Source: Sphingomonas radiodurans (GTDB taxonomy: Bacteria > Pseudomonadota > Alphaproteobacteria > Sphingomonadales > Sphingomonadaceae). Taken from it: a stretch of DNA of 64,000 nucleotides. Below, piece by piece: positions 17,912-30,837 of this stretch. Positions within the stretch are counted from its first letter, which is position 1; each line of letters starts with the position of its first letter. A program made the translations under genes and the position numbers. Under the pieces are notes generated by a model. The model was not told the DNA's origin. It searched no databases and saw only the letters and a program-made list of their open reading frames with translations. The stretch covers positions 3,190,001 through 3,254,000 of the forward strand of contig NZ_CP086594.1 of the NCBI RefSeq assembly GCF_020866845.1. Reading direction: 5' to 3'.

Positions 17912-17987
17912 GGGCGCTTAGCTCAGCTGGTAGAGCGGCTCGTTTACACCGAGTAGGTCGGCGGTTCGAACCCGTCAGCGCCCACCA
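17912..17987 (+). tRNA. tRNA-Val (anticodon TAC)
   Basis: Full cloverleaf: acceptor stem GGGCGCT/AGCGCCC, D arm GCTC-AGCTGGTA-GAGC, anticodon stem GCTCG/CGAGT around loop TTTACAC (anticodon TAC, reads GUA and related Val codons), five-base variable loop, T arm GGCGG-TTCGAAC-CCGTC, and an encoded CCA at 17985-17987. The 195 bases between the preceding regulator gene and this tRNA hold nothing else I can name. Confidence 0.97.
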
Positions 17988-17999
17988 TCCGCCCGGCCC

Positions 18000-19517
18000 C
18001 TAGAGGCACGCCTCAAGGAACGCGTGGTCGAAGCCGAACTGCTTGGCCTTGTCGAGCGAGTAAGGCCGCAACCCCATCGCGCGATATTCGCCGATGATCT
18101 TCCCATCGGCGCCCTCGTCGAGATATTCGAACTTGAAGAGCTCCTGCGTCACGATGACGGGGCCTTCCATGCCGATCACCTCGGTCACGTTGGTCACGCG
18201 GCGCGAACCGTCGCGCAGACGCTTTACCTGGATGATCATGTCGACCGAATCGGCGATCTGGCGGCTGATCGCTTCCTTCGGCACTTTAATGTCCGACATC
18301 ATCACCATGTTCTCCATGCGCGCCAGCGCTTCGCGTGGCGAGTTGGAGTGAAGCGTACACATCGAGCCATCGTGCCCTGTGTTCATCGCCGAGAGCATGT
18401 CGAAACACTCTGACCCGCGAATCTCGCCCAGGATGATGCGATCCGGGCGCATACGCAGCGCGTTCTTCACAAGGTCGCGGATCGAGATCTCGCCCTGACC
18501 CTCGAGGTTGGCGGGGCGCGTTTCCAGCGGCAGCCAGTGCGGCTGCTGCAGGCGAAGCTCGGCGGCGTCCTCGATCGTCAGCACGCGCTCGCCCGGGTCG
18601 ATCATCTTCGATAGCGCGTTCAGCATCGTCGTCTTGCCCGAGCCGGTGCCGCCCGAGATGACGATGTTGAAGCGGCACGCCCCGGCGATTTTCAGCGCGG
18701 TCGCCATCTTTGGCGACATCGAGCCGAAGCCCGCCATCATGTCGAGCGTGATCGGCTTGGCGGAGAATTTACGAATCGAGATCGCGGTGCCGCGCAACGA
18801 CAGCGGCGGCACGATCACGTTGACGCGGCTGCCGTCCTTGAGCCGCGCGTCGGCCAGCGGCGAGGTCTGATCGACGCGCCGGCCGACCGAGTTGCAGATG
18901 CGCTGCGCGATCTGGAACAGATGCTCCTCGTCGCGGAACTGGATGTGCGCGAGCTGCAGCTTGCCCTTCTTTTCGATGAAGGTCTGGTCGGGCCCGTTGA
19001 CCATGATGTCCGAGATTTCCGGATCGGCCAGCAGCTCCTCAAGCGGCCCGAGCCCGAGCAGTTCGTCGACGAGCACCTTTTCCAGCGCGAATTGCTCGCG
19101 CCGATTGAGCGTCAGCTTCAGTTCGGCGAGCACTTCTCCGATGATCGGGCGGAATTCCTCCGCCAGCTCGTCCTTGCCCAGCGTCGCGGCGGCCTCAGGA
19201 TCGACACGTTCGAGCAGGCGCGGCAGCACCTGTTCCTTGATCTTGTGGATCGACTGTTCGAAGCCCTCGACGCGGCTGTTGCCCGCTTCACCGGAGGCGG
19301 CTTGGCGATCCGCGAGGCGCTGCATCGCGTCGCCCTGGCCAGCCATCCCGCCAACCAATTCGGGCGCGGCGATCTCACCCGGCATCGCGACGCTGTCGAG
19401 CGGCGGAAACTGCTCGCCACCTTCGGGCCGGCCGGAGCCGCCCTGCATCGGCCGGGCGACGCCAAATCCCGGGCGTGTGCCCGATCCTACCCCGTTACGA
19501 CGCCCGAATGCGCTCAC
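18000..19517 (-). CDS. cpaF: Flp/Tad pilus assembly ATPase CpaF
   Basis: The 505-residue ATPase powers Tad-type pilus assembly. Motifs: NVIVPPLSLRGTAISIRKF, Walker A GGTGSGKTT, aspartate box TIEDAAELRLQQPHWLPLET, Walker B DRIILGEIRGSE, and the histidine box TGHDGSMCTLHSNSPREAL. GTG 19517 gives VSAFGRRNG, the usual CpaF N-terminus, with GGGAAG four bases upstream; an upstream GTG at 19535 is less likely. The remaining tad/cpa genes would be expected next to it, but the neighbours here are tRNA-Val and ada; upstream genes of a tad cluster are not in the window. Confidence 0.94.
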   Translation of the reverse strand: MSAFGRRNGVGSGTRPGFGVARPMQGGSGRPEGGEQFPPLDSVAMPGEIAAPELVGGMAGQGDAMQRLADRQAASGEAGNSRVEGFEQSIHKIKEQVLPRLLERVDPEAAATLGKDELAEEFRPIIGEVLAELKLTLNRREQFALEKVLVDELLGLGPLEELLADPEISDIMVNGPDQTFIEKKGKLQLAHIQFRDEEHLFQIAQRICNSVGRRVDQTSPLADARLKDGSRVNVIVPPLSLRGTAISIRKFSAKPITLDMMAGFGSMSPKMATALKIAGACRFNIVISGGTGSGKTTMLNALSKMIDPGERVLTIEDAAELRLQQPHWLPLETRPANLEGQGEISIRDLVKNALRMRPDRIILGEIRGSECFDMLSAMNTGHDGSMCTLHSNSPREALARMENMVMMSDIKVPKEAISRQIADSVDMIIQVKRLRDGSRRVTNVTEVIGMEGPVIVTQELFKFEYLDEGADGKIIGEYRAMGLRPYSLDKAKQFGFDHAFLEACL

Positions 19518-19622
19518 GTTCGCTTCCCGTCCCACTAATCGACAGGCGAACGCTACCCGGAACGGTTTTCGATTTGCTTAATGGCCATATACCGTTGGTC
19601 GCGGGGCGAATTTGCGCCGGAT

Positions 19623-20651
19623 CTAGCCACGCTCGCGCGCCAGCAACGTGCGCTTGCGCTCGGGGCCGTAGGCATAGCCGCCGATCGCGCCATCGGTGCG
19701 AGTCACGCGGTGGCAGGGGATCAGCACCGGCACATGATTCGCGCCGCATGCCGATCCGGCCGCGCGCACCGCACCGGGGCGGCCGGCCATCGCGGCAAGC
19801 TCGGCATAGCTGCGCGTCTCGCCCGGCGGGATTGACCGCAACGCTTGCCAGATAGCCTCCTGAAACGCGGTGCCGCGCACGTCGAGCGGCAAGTCGCGAT
19901 CGCGCTCGGGCGATTCGACCGCTTCGACGACTTGCGCCGCCAGTGTTGCCAACGCCGCGCCGCCGGGCAGGATCTCCGCACGCGGGAAGATCGCGCTCAG
20001 CGACGTCGCGTCCGCATCGAACGCGATCCGGCACAGCCCGCGATCGGTCGCGGCGACCAGCATCGCGCCGAGGCTCGTGTCGACGATCACCCAGCGGATC
20101 GTGACGCCCGCCCCACCGCGCGTCCAGGCGCTCGGGCTCATCCCCAGCCGCGCCGCGCCATGCGCATAGAATCGGCTCGGCGCGGAATAGCCCGCTTCGT
20201 AGATCGCCGCGGTCACGCTGCTGCCGTCCGCCAGCGCAACCGCCGCGCGCCGCGCCTTCAGCCCGCGCGCATAGGCCGCCGGCGTCACCCCGGTCGCGCG
20301 CTTGAACAGGCGGTGGAAGTGGTGCGGTGCATAGCCGACCCGCGCCGCCAGCCCCTCCAGCGAAGGCGCTTCCTCCGCAGCCTCGATCCACTCGATTGCT
20401 TGCGCCACCGCGACGCGATCGCGCCCTACCTCGTCGGGGCGGCAGCGCAGGCACGCGCGAAACCCTGCCGCCAGCGCTTCGGCCGGCGCCGTATAGAAAC
20501 GCACATTCTCGCGCTTGGGGTGACGCGCCGGGCAACTCGGCTTGCAATAGATCCCGGTCGTCCGCACCGCGACGACGAACTGCCCGTCGGCGTTGCGATC
20601 GCGGTGCTCGAAGGCGGCCCAGGCAGCGTCGGTGTCGATGGCGTCGGTCAT
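19623..20651 (-). CDS. ada: Ada: O6-methylguanine/phosphotriester methyltransferase and AraC-type activator
   Basis: All three Ada parts are present in 342 residues: the zinc-binding methyl-acceptor domain with C36, C40, C67 and C70, the AraC helix-turn-helix (LEGLAARVGYAPHHFHRLFK), and the C-terminal methyltransferase with the acceptor motif PCHRV (C313). It repairs alkylated DNA and, once methylated at its N-terminal cysteine, activates its own regulon. Two differences from common Ada proteins: SACGANHVPVLIPCHRV has histidine before VPVL where asparagine-proline is usual. Lies 71 bases upstream of cpaF and in the same direction, with no sign of a functional link. Confidence 0.95.
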   Translation of the reverse strand: MTDAIDTDAAWAAFEHRDRNADGQFVVAVRTTGIYCKPSCPARHPKRENVRFYTAPAEALAAGFRACLRCRPDEVGRDRVAVAQAIEWIEAAEEAPSLEGLAARVGYAPHHFHRLFKRATGVTPAAYARGLKARRAAVALADGSSVTAAIYEAGYSAPSRFYAHGAARLGMSPSAWTRGGAGVTIRWVIVDTSLGAMLVAATDRGLCRIAFDADATSLSAIFPRAEILPGGAALATLAAQVVEAVESPERDRDLPLDVRGTAFQEAIWQALRSIPPGETRSYAELAAMAGRPGAVRAAGSACGANHVPVLIPCHRVTRTDGAIGGYAYGPERKRTLLARERG

Positions 20652-20708
20652 GCCGCTGATGTACGCGCTTGGGCGAGCGCGGGCATCCCGTGACTTGCGA
20701 TCAAAGCG

Positions 20709-22190
20709 TCAGAAGCCTGAGCGCTGGATGGCGAAGCGGCGCACGCCCCCGGCCTTCTCGGCCGCGGCCTGCACGTCCGGACGCTGGCCTACCGCCGTCC
20801 ATGCGGCACGAATCGGATCTGGCGGCAGGCGCGTCGAGGGCTCGTCGAACGTGCTGAGTTCCTCAAGCGCACGAGCGCGCCGCTCGGGATTGGCGAGCCG
20901 CGCAACGAGCGACGCGGCGGCGCCTTCCTGATCGCCGCGACACAATAGCAGCGCCGTGGCAGTGGCTGGATCATCGTCTTCATGCGCGCGGGCGTAGGCG
21001 AGATCGGTGTCGGCGCCGGACTGGTCACCGGTTCGCACCCGCGCGCAGCCGCGCACGGAGATCATCTGCATCACGCCGTACGGACTGGCGCTGCCGTCAT
21101 CGGTCTTGAACCCGGCCAGCGTCGCAAGCGCGGCGGCCGGGTCGCCCGTGACGAGCTGCGTGTTTGCGAGATTGATGGTCAGGCTGACGTTGGTCGAGCC
21201 GTGCTCCGACAGCGCGCGGCCGCTGCGCAGCGCGGCGATCGCCGCCGGCGCATCGCCATCGGCGTGGTGCGCGCGTGCGATCTGATCCCACCACCAGATT
21301 GCCTGTTCGTCGCGATCGACCAGTGGGGCGTTGCCCATCACCTTTGCGCGAATCGTATCGAGCGTGGCGAGCGCCTCGCGCGGACGACCGAGCAGGCGCA
21401 GGTCGTCTGCGACGCGGACGAGCGGGCCGATCGCATCGGGATGGCGGTCCGCAGCGGTGCGTTGCGCGGCGAGATCGCGCTCTACGGTCGCGCGAATGTC
21501 GTATTCGGCAGGGAAGGCGGCGCGGAAGCGCGGATCGAGCGTGAGGCCGACCACAAGCGAGGGGCTCGTCAAGCCGCGGACCAGATCAAGCGCGGCCTTG
21601 GTGTCTCCGGCTTCCTGCAGGGCAAGGGCGTTGCGGTAGCGGAAACCCTCGTTGGTCGCGCCCGGCTCGTCAGGCCAATAGCTGTCGGCGGCCAGCACCG
21701 TGAGAAGGCGCTGGCGCAGTGCGGCAAGCTTCGCCCGCTTCAGCTGGGTGTCGATTGTGTATAGATTACTGATCGGCAGCGCGTTGAGCGTCGCGCCGCG
21801 GCCATTGCTGAGCGCCTCGATCGTGGCGACGACCGCCGGCCAGTCTTTTCTCTCGACCTCATAGTATAGCCGCAAGCGCCAGAGGTAGTCGTCGCTGTCA
21901 GGCAGTGTGCTTCCTGCCAGCGCATCGTCATATGCGGCGCTTGGTTGCTTGAGTTCGTGCAGGCAGCTTGCCGACAGATGCAGCGTGACAAGTCGTAACG
22001 CAGGTACATCGGCGAACTCGCGCATCGTCTTCAGCTTGGCGACCAGCGGCAGGACAGCGTTGCAGTCACCGCGCTCAGCCGCCGCAACCACTCGGTTAAG
22101 TAAGCCGACGGCGGGCGGCTCCGCCTGCTCGGCCGCCAAGGCCGACACCCCGAGCGACAACGCCGCTCCGAAGAAGATCGCTCGTTTCAC
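20709..22190 (-). CDS. Exported TPR-repeat protein of unknown function
   Basis: From GTG 22190 the product begins VKRAIFFGAALSLGVSALAAEQ, a signal peptide with likely cleavage after ALA; longer starts exist to 22268. The mature 470 residues are helical and built of tetratricopeptide-like repeats (for example REALATLDTIRAKV, AAIAALRSGRALSEHG, GDPAAALATLAGF). No catalytic motif is seen. Probably a periplasmic scaffold; I cannot name a partner. It ends 57 bases upstream of ada on the same strand, so read-through between the two is possible. Confidence 0.7.
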   Translation of the reverse strand: MKRAIFFGAALSLGVSALAAEQAEPPAVGLLNRVVAAAERGDCNAVLPLVAKLKTMREFADVPALRLVTLHLSASCLHELKQPSAAYDDALAGSTLPDSDDYLWRLRLYYEVERKDWPAVVATIEALSNGRGATLNALPISNLYTIDTQLKRAKLAALRQRLLTVLAADSYWPDEPGATNEGFRYRNALALQEAGDTKAALDLVRGLTSPSLVVGLTLDPRFRAAFPAEYDIRATVERDLAAQRTAADRHPDAIGPLVRVADDLRLLGRPREALATLDTIRAKVMGNAPLVDRDEQAIWWWDQIARAHHADGDAPAAIAALRSGRALSEHGSTNVSLTINLANTQLVTGDPAAALATLAGFKTDDGSASPYGVMQMISVRGCARVRTGDQSGADTDLAYARAHEDDDPATATALLLCRGDQEGAAASLVARLANPERRARALEELSTFDEPSTRLPPDPIRAAWTAVGQRPDVQAAAEKAGGVRRFAIQRSGF

Positions 22191-22304
22191 GCATGCCCCC
22201 CGACGATACGAGCGCATGCTATGGCCGCGCCGGTGCCGGCGCCAGAGGCTTGGTGCGGAGTGGAACATCGCGGTAGGACGGGATCAAACACGGGAGAGAT
22301 GCTG

Positions 22305-23084
22305 ATGACCGATCTGGTACTGGTCGAAAAGGCCGATGGCGTCGCGACGGTGACGCTGAACCGGCCGCAGGCGATGAATGCCCTGTCGAAGGCGCTACGC
22401 ACGCGGCTGTATCAGGTGATGACCGCGATCGACGCGGATGATGAGGTGCGCGCGGTCGTGCTGACCGGCGCGGGCGAGCGCGCCTTCACCGCCGGGCTGG
22501 ATCTCAAGGAGCTGGGCTCCGAGCCCGGAGCGCTCGGCTCCGCCAACGCCACGGGCGCGCAGGAGAACCCGGTCAAGGCGATCGAGCTATGCCGCAAGCC
22601 GGTGATCGGCGCGATCAACGGGGTCGCGATCACTGGCGGGTTCGAGGTGGCGCTCGCCTGCGACATCCTGATCGCAAGCGAGAATGCGCGTTTCGCCGAT
22701 ACGCACGCGCGCGTCGGCGTGATGCCCGGCTGGGGCCTCAGCCAGAAGCTGTCGCGGCTGATCGGCATCTCGCGCGCGAAGGAATTGTCGCTGAGCGGCA
22801 ACTTCCTCGATGCGGTCACCGCGGAACGCTGGGGGCTGGTGAACCGCGTCGTCCTGGCCGCCGAGCTGCTGCCTGCCGCGCGCAAGCTGGCCGCCGACAT
22901 TGCCTCGGCCGACGCGGACTTCATCGGCGCTTACAAGAAGCTGATCGACGATGGCTTCGCGCGCCCGTTCGGCGAAGCGATGGCACTGGAGCATGAGCGT
23001 TCCTCTACCGCCAATGCCGCGGTCACCCCCGATTCCGTCGAGGCGCGGCGCGCCGCGGTGCAAGCGAGGGGCCGGGCGCAATAG
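22305..23084 (+). CDS. Enoyl-CoA hydratase/isomerase family protein
   Basis: 259-residue crotonase-fold protein: oxyanion-hole segments RAFTAGLDLKEL and GAINGVAITGGFEVALACD, and RFADTHARVGVMPGWGLSQKL. The first catalytic glutamate of crotonase is kept (E114 in GGFEVALACD) but the second, 20 residues later, is a histidine (H134). This HARVGVMPGWG version is common among annotated enoyl-CoA hydratases whose reaction is unproven. Start ATG 22305 has GGGAG eight bases upstream; ATG 22299 is too close to it. Divergent from the TPR gene. Confidence 0.9.
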   Translation: MTDLVLVEKADGVATVTLNRPQAMNALSKALRTRLYQVMTAIDADDEVRAVVLTGAGERAFTAGLDLKELGSEPGALGSANATGAQENPVKAIELCRKPVIGAINGVAITGGFEVALACDILIASENARFADTHARVGVMPGWGLSQKLSRLIGISRAKELSLSGNFLDAVTAERWGLVNRVVLAAELLPAARKLAADIASADADFIGAYKKLIDDGFARPFGEAMALEHERSSTANAAVTPDSVEARRAAVQARGRAQ

Positions 23085-23149
23085 GGGTTTCGCTGTGCGG
23101 AAGTGGCGCTAACCTGTTTGTCCATTGGGGGATGGGGCAGGGGGTGAGC

Positions 23150-24691
23150 ATGCGCTGGCGTATTATGGTCGCGACGCTTTGTGCGCTGCTGGTCGCACCT
23201 TCGGCGCGTGCCGAGTGGCTTGAGGCGCGCTCACGCCACTTCGTGCTTTATGCCGACAGCAGCGACACCGCGATCCGGCGCCAGTCCGAGGCGCTCGAGC
23301 GGCTCGACGCTGGGCTGCGCCGCTTCATGCACGTGGCCGACGAACCCGACATCGCATCACGCAAGCTGACCGTGTTCCTGGTCGACGATCGCGACATCGC
23401 GCGTCTGTGTCGCTGCACGAACGTCGGCGGCTTTTATATGTCGCGGGTTAGTGGATCGCTCGCGTTCAGCGGCAAGGGTGGCTGGACGACCGCCTCGAAC
23501 AACGGCCGGCTGGTGCTGTTTCACGAATATGCGCACCACTTCCTGCTCGGCAGCTACAATCTCGCCTTTCCGGCGTGGTACGCCGAAGGCTTCGCCGAAT
23601 TCGCCTCGACGATGAAGACCGGCCCCACTGCCGCGGTGATCGGTTACCCGGCGCAGCATCGCGCCTATGGCTTGATGGGCGGGCAGCGCTTCAGCGCCGA
23701 ACAGCTGTTCGATCCCGCCTTGCGCGGCCGGCTGACGTCGAGCGAACAGATCGATGCCTTCTATGGGCGTGGTTGGCTGCTGACGCATTTTGTCAGCTTC
23801 AATCCCACACGCGCCGCCCAGTTTGGGAAGTACATTGCCGCGATCAACCAAGGCGTCCCCGGCATCAAGGCGGCACGTCAGGCGTTCGGCGATCTCGGCA
23901 CGATGAACCGCGAAGTGAGCGGCTATCTGTCGAAGCGCACCCTGCCGGGCCTGACCTCACCTTATGTCGATGCGCAACTGCCGACGGTCACGGTTCGCGC
24001 GCTGACGCGGGGTGAAGCGGCACTGATCGATCTGCGGATGGAATCGGTTCGCGGCGTCGATCGCGAGAGCGGGATCAAGCTCTACAACAAGGCCGCGCCG
24101 ATCGCCGCGCGGTTCCCCGATGATCCGGTGGTGCAGGGATGGCTTGCCGAAATGGCTTATGATGCCGATCAGAACGATGCATCGGAGGCTGCTGCGGCCA
24201 AGGCAATCGCGCGCGATCCCAAGTCGATGCAGGCGCTGCTGTATCGTGGGATGGTGAAGCTCCGCGCGCTCGAAGAGGCCAAATCGACCGACGCGGCGGC
24301 GTGGGATGCGGCGCGGCAAAGCATCATTGCCGCCAATCGCAACGATCCCGACGATGCGCGACCCTTGTGGTTGTTCTGGCAGAGTTTCGCGATGGAGGGG
24401 CGCAAGCCAAGGCCGTCGGCGATCACCGGGCTCCTGCGCGCGCAGGAACTCGCGCCGCAGGACGAAGGCGTGCGCTTCGCTGCCGCGATGGCGCGGCTCG
24501 AGGCGAACGAGTTGGCCGAAGCCAAGAGATTGCTCCGCCCGCTCGCTTATGATCCGCATGCCGGCGCGGACAATGCCGCCATTCGCATGATCGCCGCGCT
24601 CGATGCGGGAAAGAACGGGCCGGAGGTGATCGCCGCCGGTGCGGCGGCGGTCGTGGCGAAAACGGCGGCGGAAGCTGAAGAGAAGAAATAG
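23150..24691 (+). CDS. Exported gluzincin-type metalloprotease-like protein with TPR tail
   Basis: The N-terminus MRWRIMVATLCALLVAPSARA is a signal peptide. Residues 125-129 are HEYAH (HExxH zinc site) and a downstream AWYAEGFAEF places E146 as third zinc ligand, the gluzincin pattern. The domain is DUF1570-like: SRHFVLYADSSDTAI near the N-terminus is also typical of it. Residues 330-500 are helical TPR-like repeats. Inference: a periplasmic peptidase or a peptidase-derived binding protein. ATG 23150 has GGGGGTGAG upstream and is preferred to 23132. Confidence 0.8.
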   Translation: MRWRIMVATLCALLVAPSARAEWLEARSRHFVLYADSSDTAIRRQSEALERLDAGLRRFMHVADEPDIASRKLTVFLVDDRDIARLCRCTNVGGFYMSRVSGSLAFSGKGGWTTASNNGRLVLFHEYAHHFLLGSYNLAFPAWYAEGFAEFASTMKTGPTAAVIGYPAQHRAYGLMGGQRFSAEQLFDPALRGRLTSSEQIDAFYGRGWLLTHFVSFNPTRAAQFGKYIAAINQGVPGIKAARQAFGDLGTMNREVSGYLSKRTLPGLTSPYVDAQLPTVTVRALTRGEAALIDLRMESVRGVDRESGIKLYNKAAPIAARFPDDPVVQGWLAEMAYDADQNDASEAAAAKAIARDPKSMQALLYRGMVKLRALEEAKSTDAAAWDAARQSIIAANRNDPDDARPLWLFWQSFAMEGRKPRPSAITGLLRAQELAPQDEGVRFAAAMARLEANELAEAKRLLRPLAYDPHAGADNAAIRMIAALDAGKNGPEVIAAGAAAVVAKTAAEAEEKK

Positions 24692-24704
24692 GGGCGATCG
24701 CCCC
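24691..24704. repeat. 14-base perfect palindrome at a convergent gene junction
   Basis: GGGGCGATCGCCCC begins in the stop codon of the metalloprotease-like gene and ends seven bases before the end of the convergent hydrolase gene. It could act as a bidirectional hairpin; no T runs follow. Confidence 0.6.
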
Positions 24705-24710
24705 ACGCAA

Positions 24711-25388
24711 TTACCCTCCGTTCGCGCGGAACAACGCCAGCGTCCGCTCGCGCGCCAGATCGGCCGATTGCTCGTGATAGTCCTTGCGCCGGTCCGAGTT
24801 GAACCCGTGCCCGGCTTCGTAGACGAATACCTCGGCGAGCGGGAATTCCTTCGCGATCACCTTTTCCACCCCCTCCATCGGGATGCCGCCGTCGAACCGG
24901 CCAAAATGCGCGATCACGGGCACGCGCGGCGCTGCCTCCTCGGCGAACTGCGGTACCATGCTGCCGTAATAGGCGGACGCCGCCGCGACGCGATCGAGCT
25001 TGGTCGCCGCCGCCCACGCCACCGAGCCGCCATAACAATAGCCGATCACGAACACCGCGCCCTTGCCCGCCAGCGTATCGATGCACGTCTGCGTGTCCTT
25101 CAGCGACAGCTCGAACGGGTGCAGCTTGCGCGCGAGTTCCACCGCGCGCTCGAAATCGGGGCCGGTATAGCTCGCCTCGAACCCCGGATGCTCGCGATCG
25201 AACAGCGCGGGCGATAGCACCTCATAGCCTTCGCTCGCGAAATCGTCGGCCATTTCGCGGATATGATCGGTGACGCCGAAGATTTCCTGCACCAGCACCA
25301 CCCCGCCGCGCCGCTCGCCCTCGGGTGCGGCATGATAGACCGCGATCTCCGCGCCGTCGCTCATCGTCATGCGGATCATGTCGCCCAT
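24711..25388 (-). CDS. Dienelactone hydrolase family protein
   Basis: 225 residues of alpha/beta-hydrolase fold with the dienelactone hydrolase triad: nucleophile C118 in GYCYGG, D166 in RFDGG and H194 in GHGFNSDRR; the FGVTDHIREMADDFASEGYE segment near residue 37 is also typical. It may act on dienelactones or other small esters; no chlorocatechol pathway is nearby, so the substrate is open. Start ATG 25388 has GGGAGAG eight bases upstream. Divergent from atpH. Confidence 0.9.
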   Translation of the reverse strand: MGDMIRMTMSDGAEIAVYHAAPEGERRGGVVLVQEIFGVTDHIREMADDFASEGYEVLSPALFDREHPGFEASYTGPDFERAVELARKLHPFELSLKDTQTCIDTLAGKGAVFVIGYCYGGSVAWAAATKLDRVAAASAYYGSMVPQFAEEAAPRVPVIAHFGRFDGGIPMEGVEKVIAKEFPLAEVFVYEAGHGFNSDRRKDYHEQSADLARERTLALFRANGG

Positions 25389-25526
25389 TGCAGTCTCTCC
25401 CGTCACCGATTGTTGCATCCGCGCTACCCCTTTGCTACGCGCCCGCCAACCCAAGCATCGGTGCCGCTCGCGCGCCGTGTTTCTGCATGGGGGTAAACTC
25501 TTAGTGCGAATGGGGATTCGACTCGC

Positions 25527-26096
25527 GTGGATGGTTCCAGCGGTAATCTAGGTGGCAGCATCCAGGCGAGCCTGGGCGGACGCTATGCGACCGCGCTGTT
25601 CGACCTCGCCGAACAGGCAAGGACGATCGATACGGTTGAGGCTAGCCTTGCGAAGGTGCGCGCCGCGCTCGATCAGTCGGACGACTTCAAGGCACTGACG
25701 ACATCGCCGGTCGTCCCGCGTGAGGCGGCTGGCCGGGCAGTGCTCGCGACCGCCGACGAGCTCGGCGTCGACGCGACGACGAAGAGCTTCCTCGGCGTGC
25801 TCGCGCAGAACCGCCGGCTGGCGCAATTGCCCGCGGTGATCCGCGCCTTCCGCGCGCTTGCCGCACGCCATCGCGGCGAAGTCTCCGCCGAAGTCACCAG
25901 CGCGCATGCGCTTACCGATGATCAGGTCGACGAACTCAAGCAGCAGCTTCGCCGCCGTGTCGGACGCGAAGTATCGGTCGATCTGTCGATCGATCCGCGC
26001 CTGCTCGGCGGGCTCGTCGTCCGCATCGGCTCCCAGATGATCGATTCGTCGATCCGTACCCGATTGAATGCGCTCGCCAGCGCGATGAAAGGCTAA
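25527..26096 (+). CDS. atpH: F1F0 ATP synthase subunit delta
   Basis: The 189-residue subunit links F1 to the b-subunit stalk. Motifs: RYATALFDLAEQ at the N-terminus, LVAQ-like FLGVLAQNRRLAQLPAVI in the middle and the C-terminal DPRLLGGLVVRIGSQMIDSSI. Translation starts at GTG 25527. It is the first gene of atpHAGDC; the F0 genes (a, b, c) are elsewhere, as usual in alphaproteobacteria. The 138 bases upstream, shared with the divergent hydrolase gene, must contain the operon promoter. Confidence 0.95.
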   Translation: MDGSSGNLGGSIQASLGGRYATALFDLAEQARTIDTVEASLAKVRAALDQSDDFKALTTSPVVPREAAGRAVLATADELGVDATTKSFLGVLAQNRRLAQLPAVIRAFRALAARHRGEVSAEVTSAHALTDDQVDELKQQLRRRVGREVSVDLSIDPRLLGGLVVRIGSQMIDSSIRTRLNALASAMKG

Positions 26097-27629
<1,533 letters not shown>

Positions 27630-27636
27630 ACAACTG

Positions 27637-27759
27637 CCCTCTCTCCTTCAGGGAGAGGGCGGACGACCCCGGCGGAAGCCGGGGGAAGTCGGGAGAGGGG
27701 CAGGGCACGGCGCTCGTGATCGCCCCTCTCCCCGACCCTCTCCCCTGAAGGGGAGAGGG
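27637..27759. repeat. Inverted pair of palindromes (DUF559-element family) between atpA and atpG
   Basis: Left arm 27637-27701: outer stem CCCTCTC...GAGAGGG, an inner stem CCCCGGC/GCCGGGG, and inner end GGGAGAGGGGC. Right arm 27722-27759 is its inverted counterpart without the inner stem. Spacer of 20 bases. Same arm order (outer stem-loop outward, purine-rich GAGGGGC inward) as the arms around the DUF559 genes. The right arm ends 15 bases before atpG, ahead of its ribosome site AGAGGA. Confidence 0.85.
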
Positions 27760-27774
27760 AGTTAGAGGACCACG

Positions 27775-28652
27775 ATGGCAAGTTTGAAGGCCCTCAAGAT
27801 CCGCATCGGCTCGGTGAAGTCGACGCAGAAGATCACCAAGGCGATGAAGATGGTCGCCGCCGCCAAGCTGCGTCGCGCGCAGGAGGCGGCAGTCGCTGGC
27901 CGCCCTTATGCCGAGCGGCTCGAAGGCGTGATGGCCAGCCTCGCCTCGAAGGTGACGGTGAGCGAGAATAGCCCGCGGCTGCTCGCCGGCACGGGCAAGG
28001 ATCAGGTCCACCTGCTGGTCGTCGCGACGTCCGAGCGTGGCCTCGCTGGCGCGTTCAACACCAACATCGTGCGCGCCGCACGCAAGAAGGCCGAAGAGCT
28101 CGAAGCGCAGGGCAAGACCGTGCGTTTCTATCTCGCCGGCAAGAAGGGCCGCGTGCTGCGCCGCTTCTACCCGACGTCGATCGTCGCGGATCACGAGCTT
28201 GGCCAGCACAAGAAGCTTGGCTTCGTCCAGGCGCGCGAAGTGGCGGACGATCTGATCGCACGCTTCGAGGCAGGCGAGTTTGACGTGGCGCATCTGTTCT
28301 ACGCCAAGTTCCAGTCGGCGCTCGTCCAGATCCCGACCGGCATGCAGATCATCCCGGTCGCAGTGCCAACCACGACCATCGACACGCCGAACGATGGCGG
28401 CGCGGCGGTCGAATATGAGCCCGACGAGGAAGCGATCCTCGCCGATCTGCTCCCGCGCAACGTCGCGATCCAGATCTTCCGCGCGATGCTCGAAAATGCA
28501 GCGTCCGAACAGGGCAGCCGCATGACCGCGATGGACAATGCCACGCGCAACGCAGGCGACATGATCAAGCGGCTGAGCATCCAGTATAACCGCGCGCGCC
28601 AGGCCGCGATCACGACCGAGCTGGTCGAGATCATCTCGGGCGCCGAGGCCCT

Positions 28653-28656
<4 letters not shown>
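27775..28656 (+). CDS. atpG: F1F0 ATP synthase subunit gamma
   Basis: 293 residues forming the rotating central stalk. N-terminal [20 protein letters not shown] and [16 protein letters not shown] and C-terminal [20 protein letters not shown] with [22 protein letters not shown] are diagnostic. Its TGA stop overlaps the GTG of the next gene (GTGA), so translation of the lipoprotein gene is coupled to atpG. Confidence 0.97.
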
Positions 28657-30826
<2,170 letters not shown>

Positions 30827-30837
30827 TTAATAGAAAG

